Translations under genes and position numbers: made by a program
Part shown: in pieces, positions 57,905-64,000 of the stretch
Layout of the letters: each line of letters opens with the position of its first letter
Numbering within the stretch: position 1 is the stretch's first letter
Notes under the pieces: model-generated
Seen by the model: the letters and a program-made list of their open reading frames with translations, nothing else
What the model was told of the DNA's origin: nothing
The model's database searches: none
Assembly (NCBI RefSeq): GCF_031426495.1
Contig: NZ_JANPLK010000009.1
Span: forward strand, 62,001-126,000
DNA: 64,000 nucleotides
From: Gemmatimonas sp.
Lineage (GTDB): Bacteria; Gemmatimonadota; Gemmatimonadetes; Gemmatimonadales; Gemmatimonadaceae
Direction: 5' to 3'

Positions 57905-59666
57905 GGTGCTCGTGTTGCCTCGGGTGATCTTCGCGCTGTCGTTCGGCGCACTGTCGATCGCATCAACGAGCGCACACGCGCAAAGCGGATCGCAGGGCGG
58001 CGCACGTCCGCCTGCCACGCGCGTCGACTCCACCGACGCGCTGGGGACCGCGCTGGACGCTGAAGACAAGGGCGACATGAAGAAGGCCGCCCTCGCCTAC
58101 CGCGAGGTGCTGCAGCGCGCGCTCATTCCCGGCAACTCCGACGGTGATAAGGTGGCGTTGTCGTTGCTCGGGCTCGAGCGCGTGTGGGCCGAGTTGGGGA
58201 TGCGCGATTCCATCATCCCGGTCGCGCAACGCGTGGTGCAGTTGCGTCCCACCGATCCGGTGGCGCGCAGCATTCAGTTGCGCGCCTTGGTCACGATCGG
58301 GCGCGACGACGAGGCGCGCCTCGCGTTCACGTCGTGGCGTCGTGCCGCCGGCAACGACGGTGCGCCCTTCCGCGAATATGCCCGGCTGCTGCTGCAACAA
58401 GGGCGCGCGCTGGCAGCTGATTCCGTCCTCGGCGACGCGGGCCGATTGTTGGGTTCTGGTGGCGCCCTTTCGGGAGAAGTGGCGCAGCTGCATGTGGCGT
58501 TGGGACGTTGGAATGCGGCCGCCGTGGCGTTTCGCGAGGCGTTGCGCGACGAGCTGTATCTCGAAACGGCGGCCATGTTCGCGCTGAATCGTGCCCCGGC
58601 ACCCACGCGTGACTCCATCCGCACGGTGCTGCTGGCCGACCCCGCCGTGTTAGCGCCGCGCCGATTGCTCTCAGCGCTCGAGTTGGCGTGGGGCGAGCCT
58701 CGCCGCGCGTGGTTCGCGCTGGCGTCGGTGAAGGCCGATGACTCCACGTCGGCCGCGTGGCGTGCGTTCGGTGAGCGCGCTGAGCTGGCGCAGTCATGGC
58801 TGGTGGCGCGTGACGCGTGGACGGCGGTGTTCGAGAAGCGTGGTGACCTCGAAGCGCAGCAGCGTGCGGCGCAGGATGCGCTCAACGCCGGCGATGCCGC
58901 GGGTGCCTTGCAGCTCACGTCGCGCAAAGGCCCTGGCTCCGATGTGGTGCGCGCCCGTGCGTTGCTGCCCATCGAGATCGCCGCCCTTGGTGAACTCGGT
59001 CGGGCCTCGGAAGCGCAGCAACGGATCGAGGCCTCGGGCAAGCTGCTCGACGAAACCGCCCGGTCGGCGATGGCGCGACCGCTGGTGAGCGCCTATCTGC
59101 GCGCCGGCGACCTGACGCGGGCCAAGGAAGCCGTGAAAGGCACCGACCTCGAAGACGACGACGAGACCGCCGGCTGGCTGGCGCTGTACGACGGTGATCT
59201 CACCACCGCACGCAAACGACTCGTGCGCGCCGCTACGCAGCGCGGTGAGTTGGTAGACGCCCTCGGCATTCTGGCGCGTACGAGAGTGGATCAATCAGCG
59301 GGACTCGGCGCGGCGTTTCTCGCGCTGGCGCGACGGGATTCCGCCGGTGCGGCAGCGCGCTTTATTGCGCTCTCCGACTCGGTTGGACCGGCGGCGCCGG
59401 CGCTGCTCTCCATGGCGGCGCGGTTGTCGCCGAAAACCGGCGCCATGACGCTGTGGGATCGCATCATCGCCTCCTGGCCCAAGAGTCCGGAAGCTGCCGA
59501 AGCGCTGCTGGCTTCGGCCCGCGCGCTGTTGGCCGCCGGCGACAAAACGGGCGCCACGACGCGCTTCGAAACGCTGCTCGTGGACTATTCCACCAGTGCG
59601 CTGGCCCCTCAGGCGCGCCGTGAACTCGAGCGGATGAAAGGGCAGGTACCGCCTGTGACTCATTGA
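57885..59666 (+). CDS. Exported tetratricopeptide-repeat protein
   Basis: A 593-residue protein with a signal peptide (M-A-R-R-R-R-K then a hydrophobic core, cleavage near A-H-A-Q at about 33). The rest is helical repeats of TPR type: A-L-A-Y-R-E-V-L-Q-R-A, V-A-Q-R-V-V-Q-L-R-P-T-D-P, A-R-L-L-L-Q-Q-G-R-A-L-A, L-G-R-W-N-A-A-A-V-A-F-R-E-A-L. It should be a periplasmic protein scaffold. It overlaps the DUF4175 gene by 20 bases, and is followed 23 bases later by the next gene of the run. It likely assembles with the DUF4159/DUF4175 proteins. Confidence 0.88.
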   Translation: MARRRRKVLVLPRVIFALSFGALSIASTSAHAQSGSQGGARPPATRVDSTDALGTALDAEDKGDMKKAALAYREVLQRALIPGNSDGDKVALSLLGLERVWAELGMRDSIIPVAQRVVQLRPTDPVARSIQLRALVTIGRDDEARLAFTSWRRAAGNDGAPFREYARLLLQQGRALAADSVLGDAGRLLGSGGALSGEVAQLHVALGRWNAAAVAFREALRDELYLETAAMFALNRAPAPTRDSIRTVLLADPAVLAPRRLLSALELAWGEPRRAWFALASVKADDSTSAAWRAFGERAELAQSWLVARDAWTAVFEKRGDLEAQQRAAQDALNAGDAAGALQLTSRKGPGSDVVRARALLPIEIAALGELGRASEAQQRIEASGKLLDETARSAMARPLVSAYLRAGDLTRAKEAVKGTDLEDDDETAGWLALYDGDLTTARKRLVRAATQRGELVDALGILARTRVDQSAGLGAAFLALARRDSAGAAARFIALSDSVGPAAPALLSMAARLSPKTGAMTLWDRIIASWPKSPEAAEALLASARALLAAGDKTGATTRFETLLVDYSTSALAPQARRELERMKGQVPPVTH

Positions 59667-59677
59667 GCGTTCGCGGG

Positions 59678-59683
59678 TACATT
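59678..59683 (+). promoter_or_regulatory. Candidate -10 box (TACATT) of a leaderless promoter
   Basis: TACATT ends six bases before the ATG at 59690, just after the TPR stop. This suggests an internal promoter within the run. Confidence 0.4.
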
Positions 59684-59689
59684 TCCCCT

Positions 59690-60985
59690 ATGCGCTCGTT
59701 CGTTCGTAGCACGCTCTGGAGCCGCGTGATCGCGGCCCTGCTCGTCACCATGGTGTCACTCACCATGGCGCGCTCGCTGTCGGCGCAATCGATGTTGCTG
59801 CCGATGGACGACAGTCAGCGCAATCACCTCAAAGCCTACGGCGTCACGTACCTCGCGCTCAAGAACGGGCAGAAGGCCGAGTGGCTGCTGAATTATCGTG
59901 GCGGCTCGTTCCTGTTGCCCGATGCGCCCGACCTGCGTCGCCGCGCCGCGCTCGACGGCGTGAGCATCGAACTGATGACCGACGCCGCCGTGGCCGCGAT
60001 GCGCGCCGAAGTGGCGGGCGGCAACATGGACGCCGTCGTGCTGGAGCGCGCCCCCAAGATCGCGATTTACCGTCCGGTCGATCAGCCACCCTGGGACGAC
60101 GCCGTTACCCTCGCCCTCACCTACGCCGGCATCGAATTCACGTCGGTGTGGGACGATGCCGTGATGCAGGGTGACTTGTCGAAGTACGACTGGGTGCACC
60201 TGCACCACGAAGACTTCACGGGCCAGTTCAACAAGCTGTATCTCGCCTATCGCGACGCGCCCTGGTTTGTCGCGCAGCGCGAACGCGACATCGCCATGGC
60301 CAAGCGCTTCGGCAAGGCTGACGTGCCAGGGCTCAAGAAAGCGGTGGCCGACAACATTCGCGGCTTCGTCGATCGCGGCGGCTTTCTGTTCGCCATGTGC
60401 GGTGCCACGGAGTCGCTTGATCTCGCGATTGCGGCGTTCACGGTCGACATCGCGGGACCGTTCTCCGATGGCACTCCGCCGGCCCCCGACGCTGACGCGC
60501 GCATGGATTGGACGCGAGCGCTGGCCTTTACGGGCGCGCATGTCGAACCGTCACCATACATCAACGCGCTCAGCGACATCGACGGCCATCAGGTCAATGT
60601 GCCGGCCCGTCGTCAGCCGCTCGGCACCTTCACGCTGTTCGACTTCTCGGCCAAGCTCGATCCGGTGGCCACGATGCTGGTGCAGAATCATCGCACCGTG
60701 GTGCCCGATTTCTACGGCGTGACCACGAGCTTCAATCGCGCCATCGTGAAGCCCGGCGTGACCGTGCTCGCCAGCGAAGATGGCGCGCCATGGAGCAAGT
60801 ATCTGCACGGTGACGCGGGTAAGGGTTCGTGGACCTTCCTGGGCGGTCACGACCCCGAAGACGCGCAGCACGCCATCGGCAGCGCGCCCACCGATCTGTC
60901 GTTGCACCCGAACTCGCCCGGCTACCGGCTTATCCTGAACAACGTCCTGTTTCCCGCTGCGAAGAAGAAGCCGCGCAAGACGTGA
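59690..60985 (+). CDS. Exported protein of unknown function (database label sometimes 'asparagine synthetase B')
   Basis: A 431-residue secreted protein. The ATG at 59690 gives a signal peptide ending S-L-S-A-Q near residue 34; a TTG at 59663 is less likely. The mature N-terminus, M-L-L-P-M-D-D-S-Q-R-N-H-L-K-A-Y-G-V-T-Y, is strongly conserved as I recall it from Bacteroidota and related genomes. I see no glutamine-amidotransferase or synthetase motif, so the 'asparagine synthetase B' label should not be trusted. The body has a GATase-like alpha/beta pattern (L-S-K-Y-D-W-V-H-L-H-H-E-D, R-G-G-F-L-F-A-M-C-G-A-T-E-S). It overlaps the helicase by GTGA. Confidence 0.7.
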   Translation: MRSFVRSTLWSRVIAALLVTMVSLTMARSLSAQSMLLPMDDSQRNHLKAYGVTYLALKNGQKAEWLLNYRGGSFLLPDAPDLRRRAALDGVSIELMTDAAVAAMRAEVAGGNMDAVVLERAPKIAIYRPVDQPPWDDAVTLALTYAGIEFTSVWDDAVMQGDLSKYDWVHLHHEDFTGQFNKLYLAYRDAPWFVAQRERDIAMAKRFGKADVPGLKKAVADNIRGFVDRGGFLFAMCGATESLDLAIAAFTVDIAGPFSDGTPPAPDADARMDWTRALAFTGAHVEPSPYINALSDIDGHQVNVPARRQPLGTFTLFDFSAKLDPVATMLVQNHRTVVPDFYGVTTSFNRAIVKPGVTVLASEDGAPWSKYLHGDAGKGSWTFLGGHDPEDAQHAIGSAPTDLSLHPNSPGYRLILNNVLFPAAKKKPRKT

Positions 60986-63546
60986 CGGGCAAGCGTGTAG
61001 TGAAGGCCGGCGCGAAGACTCTCGGTGAGACGCGCCTGTCCCCGAAGGCCGCCAGCGCGGTGCGGGTGGCGATCAAGCTCGCCGGCGGGAACGAAGTGTG
61101 CTTCGTCTGCGCCGTTGACGACGAGAACCTGATCACGACGGCGCGCGTGGTGTTCCGCGGCGACGTGCGCAGTGTACTGGCGCTGCCGGGGGTGGCCGAG
61201 CGCGGCGAGTTGATGCTGCACAACCATCCGTCGGGATTGCTCGAACCGAGTGATGCAGATCTCGAAGTGGCGGCGCGCATTCACGGCAACGGTGTGGGCT
61301 TCGCCATCGTGGACAACGAGGCCACGCGTGTGTACGTGGTGGCGGAAGTGCCGCGCAGCAAACAGAAGCTGCCGGTGTCGCTCGACGATGTGGACGTCAC
61401 GCTCGGGCCCTACGGTCTGATCGCGCAAACCATGCAGCGCGTGAGCGGGTCGCGCGACTACGAAGACCGGCCCAGTCAGCGCGCGATGGCGGCCGCGGTG
61501 ACGGAGACATTCAATCGCGGTGGCGTGGCCCTTCTGGAAGCCGGCACGGGCGTTGGCAAGTCGTTGGGCTATCTCGTGCCCGCGTTGCGATGGGCGGCGG
61601 CCAACGGTGAACGCACGATCGTGTCGACCAACACGATCACGCTGCAGGAGCAGCTGGTCGCCAAGGATTTGCCGTTTTTGCAACGCGCGCTCACCGATCA
61701 AAAGGTGCGCTTCGCATTGTTGAAAGGATGGCGGAATTATCTCTGTCTCCAGCGCTTGGAGCAGGCGCGCGGGGCCGGGGCCGCCCTGTTCGATGCTGCT
61801 GGCGCCGGCGACGTGGAGCAGATCGCCGAATGGGCGGAGAAAACGCAGGACGGCTCGCTGGCCGACTTGCCGACACCGCCGCGTCCCGATGTGTGGGATG
61901 AGGTCGCGGCCGAGCCGGATCTGTGCGGGCGCATGAAGTGCTCGTTCTACGACAAGTGCTTCCTGTTCAAGGCGCGCAAGGAAGCGGCGGCGGCCGACGT
62001 CGTGGTGGTGAATCACCACCTGCTGCTGTCGGACGTTGCCGTACGGCGTCAGGCGCAGAACTGGGAAGACTCGGCCGTGTTACCCGCTTACAAGCGACTG
62101 GTGATCGACGAGGGCCATCATCTCGAAGATGCGGCCGCGTCGCACTTGGGCAGCTCGATCACGCGGCGCGCACTGGCTCGGTTGTTCAACCGACTCGAGC
62201 GCCGTGGCAAGGGATTGTTGCCGGCACTCGCGGCCAAGCTTGGCGGCTTCAGCGATTTGCACAGCGTGGCCAGTCTCGATCTGGTGCAAACGCGCATGGT
62301 ATCGAGTGCGGCCACGGCGCGTGATCGCACACAGCTGCTGTTCGAACTGCTGTCGGCGGTGCTCGAGGGCACTGGTGCACCGATCTTGCGGCTCACCGAC
62401 GATTTTCAGCAGCACGCGCTCTGGATCAACGGCATCGAAGACACGCTGGCCGATCTGCTCATCGAGATCGCGTCGCTTTCCGATGGGTTGCGGTTGGTGA
62501 CGGAGCGATTGGAGAGCGATCAGAAGCGCAGTGAAGAGATGGCGCCGCTGCTGAACGAAGTGCGGGCGGTGACGCGCAGATTGGCGGGCGCCGGTGATTC
62601 GTTGTCGCGCGGACTGCAGCCGCCCAAGGATAAGGATCCCGTGGTGCGCTGGATGGAGTTCCAGGGCAAGCCGACCGCCACCGAGCGTAACGTGGCCGTG
62701 CATTGCGTGCCGCTGGACTTGGCGCCGGTGTTGCGCGACGACCTCTTCGGTCGCGTGGAGACGACGGTGATTACGAGTGCCACGCTGGCCACTGACGGCG
62801 GCTTCGGCTTTCTCGAACAGCGGCTGGGGCTCGACCAGGGCACGTTCACCAAGCGCACGGCGATCTTCGAGTCGCCGTTCAACTATCCGCGTCAGGCGCT
62901 GCTGGTGGTGCCCACGGATTTGCCGGCGCCGAACGAACATCCGCGCGAACACTTCGCGGCGGTCGTGCAGCAGATGCGCGACTTGATCATCGCGAGCGAT
63001 GGCGGACTGTTCGGGCTGTTCACCAGCCATCGCGACGTGCGCGAGATGGCGCAGCAGCTGCGCGAGATGGGGATGGATGGACCGACTCCACTCTTGGTGC
63101 ACGGTGAGGAGCCGCGCGATGTGTTGCTGCAGCGCTTTCGCGATTCCGGTCGCGCCGTGCTGCTGGGCACTGCGACTTTCTGGGAAGGAGTAGACGTGCC
63201 GGGCAACGCGCTGCGCGGTTTGCTGATCGCGAAGCTGCCCTTCCGCGTGCCCACCGAGCCCATGGTGGCGGCGCAGTGCGAAGCGATCGAAGCGCGCGGT
63301 GGCAATGCGTTCGTGGAGTTCATGCTACCGCATGCCTCGCTGCGCCTCAAGCAGGGCTTCGGCCGTCTCATCCGGACCGCCACCGACTCGGGGGTGGTCG
63401 TCATCAGTGACCCACGCGTGGTCACCAAGCGCTACGGGCGAGACTTGTTGAACGCGCTACCGCCGGCCAAAAGAGTGACCGGACCGTGGGGTACGGTGCG
63501 CGATGACGTGTCTCGGTTCTATGCGGGCGAACTGGCCAAGCGGTAG
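60982..63546 (+). CDS. JAMM/RadC-like domain fused to DinG-family Fe-S helicase
   Basis: An 854-residue cytoplasmic protein starting with GTG inside a GTGA overlap. Residues about 15-125 form a RadC/JAMM fold with an intact metal motif: Glu38, H80-x-H82 and S90-x-x-D93 (L-H-N-H-P-S-G). From 160 on it is a DinG/XPD-like superfamily-2 helicase: Walker A E-A-G-T-G-V-G-K-S (186-194), iron-sulfur cysteines 255, 315, 320 and 326, D-E-G-H at 376-379, and C-terminal Q-G-F-G-R-L-I-R motif VI. It should unwind DNA or DNA-RNA in repair. The JAMM domain replaces the exonuclease seen in some DinG proteins; it may be a deubiquitinase-like protease or DNA-binding module. Confidence 0.88.
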   Translation: MTGKRVVKAGAKTLGETRLSPKAASAVRVAIKLAGGNEVCFVCAVDDENLITTARVVFRGDVRSVLALPGVAERGELMLHNHPSGLLEPSDADLEVAARIHGNGVGFAIVDNEATRVYVVAEVPRSKQKLPVSLDDVDVTLGPYGLIAQTMQRVSGSRDYEDRPSQRAMAAAVTETFNRGGVALLEAGTGVGKSLGYLVPALRWAAANGERTIVSTNTITLQEQLVAKDLPFLQRALTDQKVRFALLKGWRNYLCLQRLEQARGAGAALFDAAGAGDVEQIAEWAEKTQDGSLADLPTPPRPDVWDEVAAEPDLCGRMKCSFYDKCFLFKARKEAAAADVVVVNHHLLLSDVAVRRQAQNWEDSAVLPAYKRLVIDEGHHLEDAAASHLGSSITRRALARLFNRLERRGKGLLPALAAKLGGFSDLHSVASLDLVQTRMVSSAATARDRTQLLFELLSAVLEGTGAPILRLTDDFQQHALWINGIEDTLADLLIEIASLSDGLRLVTERLESDQKRSEEMAPLLNEVRAVTRRLAGAGDSLSRGLQPPKDKDPVVRWMEFQGKPTATERNVAVHCVPLDLAPVLRDDLFGRVETTVITSATLATDGGFGFLEQRLGLDQGTFTKRTAIFESPFNYPRQALLVVPTDLPAPNEHPREHFAAVVQQMRDLIIASDGGLFGLFTSHRDVREMAQQLREMGMDGPTPLLVHGEEPRDVLLQRFRDSGRAVLLGTATFWEGVDVPGNALRGLLIAKLPFRVPTEPMVAAQCEAIEARGGNAFVEFMLPHASLRLKQGFGRLIRTATDSGVVVISDPRVVTKRYGRDLLNALPPAKRVTGPWGTVRDDVSRFYAGELAKR

Positions 63547-63596
63547 CTTCTTGTAGGCACTCTGCACGCTCCACGAACTCCGGACCTACGACTCCT

Positions 63597-64000
63597 ATGT
63601 CTACGCCGTCAAAGATCGTTTGCGTTGGCCGCAACTATGTCGCCCACGCCCGTGAAATGGGCAACGACGTGCCCACCGAGCCGATGTTCTTTCTCAAGCC
63701 GCCGTCGTCGATCATCCGTGATGGCGATGCGATCGTGCTGCATCCGATTTCGTCGCACATCGAATTCGAAGGTGAGATCGCGCTGGTGATTGGCCGTCGT
63801 CTCACCAAGGCCACCGAAGAAGAGGCTCTCGCCGGCATTGCCGGTGTGGTGGCGCTGAACGACGTGACCGCGCGCGATTTGCAGCGCAGCGACAGTCAGT
63901 GGTCGCGGGCCAAGGGGATGGACACCTTCTGCCCGATCGGCCCCGAGAACCCGCTCCCGGCCGATCTGTCCGGCATCACGCTGATCACCCGGGTGAATGG
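63597..64000 (+). CDS. Fumarylacetoacetate hydrolase family protein, N-terminal part
   Basis: The first 134 codons of a gene cut by the window end. After M-S-T-P-S-K-I-V-C-V-G-R-N-Y the metal-binding pattern appears in S-H-I-E-F-E-G-E-I-A-L-V-I-G (Glu-x-Glu), with F-F-L-K-P-P-S-S-I-I before and L-N-D-V-T-A-R-D-L-Q after. This is the C-C bond hydrolase/2-hydroxyhepta-diene isomerase fold, short form without an N-terminal domain. Substrate (acylpyruvate or aromatic ring product) is open. It begins 51 bases after the helicase stop. Confidence 0.88.
   Translation, partial: MSTPSKIVCVGRNYVAHAREMGNDVPTEPMFFLKPPSSIIRDGDAIVLHPISSHIEFEGEIALVIGRRLTKATEEEALAGIAGVVALNDVTARDLQRSDSQWSRAKGMDTFCPIGPENPLPADLSGITLITRVN

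Noticed and set aside
1..64000. CRISPR array, insertion sequence, prophage or integrated element
   Set aside because: No regularly spaced repeats, transposase, integrase or att-like duplications next to the tRNA were found.

Overview
This is a high-GC, gene-dense chromosomal window from a free-living Gram-negative bacterium. Signal peptides, lipoboxes, Tat signals and two complete TonB-dependent receptors show an outer membrane. The mix of carboxypeptidase-regulatory/TonB-plug proteins, S9 and TldD-type peptidases, a DUF4159-DUF4175 operon and many exported serine hydrolases fits a Gemmatimonadota (Gemmatimonas-like) genome best. That assignment is my inference, with no database search behind it. 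I see no phage, transposase, integrase or CRISPR array. Nearly all the sequence is core or metabolic chromosome, with about 55 protein genes, one tRNA and one gene remnant.

Layout. 0-8 kb: a cut-off exported protein coupled to an Asp-box lipoprotein, a tandem pair of barrel-less plug-like proteins, an exported amidohydrolase, then pth, rplY and prs. 8-18 kb: a large TonB receptor, tRNA-Gln, an acyltransferase, a ROK sugar kinase, a hybrid histidine kinase and a serine hydrolase. 18-31 kb: a GHL10 lipoprotein, an MFS permease with a coupled P-loop protein, thioesterase, serine hydrolase, a second TonB receptor, YdeI, an S9 peptidase and a Tat-exported TIM-barrel protein. 31-44 kb: aminotransferase and atypical SDR, a possible secreted toxin/immunity pair, TesB, a coupled TldD-PmbA-hydrolase operon, dienelactone hydrolase, a hydrolase-GNAT fusion and a threonine dehydratase. 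44-52 kb: ppk1, a histidine-kinase fragment, ispE and a membrane flippase-like gene, an Hpt-like protein without its histidine, and pdxJ. 52-64 kb: methylmalonyl-CoA epimerase, thioredoxin, then a tightly overlapping run rsmI-DUF4159-DUF4175-TPR-exported protein-JAMM/DinG helicase, and the start of a fumarylacetoacetate hydrolase family gene.

Signals beyond the genes. (1) Nine starts carry TANNNT exactly six bases upstream, which points to leaderless transcription; classical Shine-Dalgarno sequences are rare. (2) Long foldback repeats of at least three sequence families sit right at gene 3' ends, including one that fills a convergent gap completely. (3) Many same-strand neighbours overlap by ATGA or GTGA, so translational coupling is a main organising device. 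(4) Notable proteins are a JAMM-DinG fusion helicase, an SDR that departs from three consensus motifs, and a small secreted nuclease-like protein with an acidic partner.
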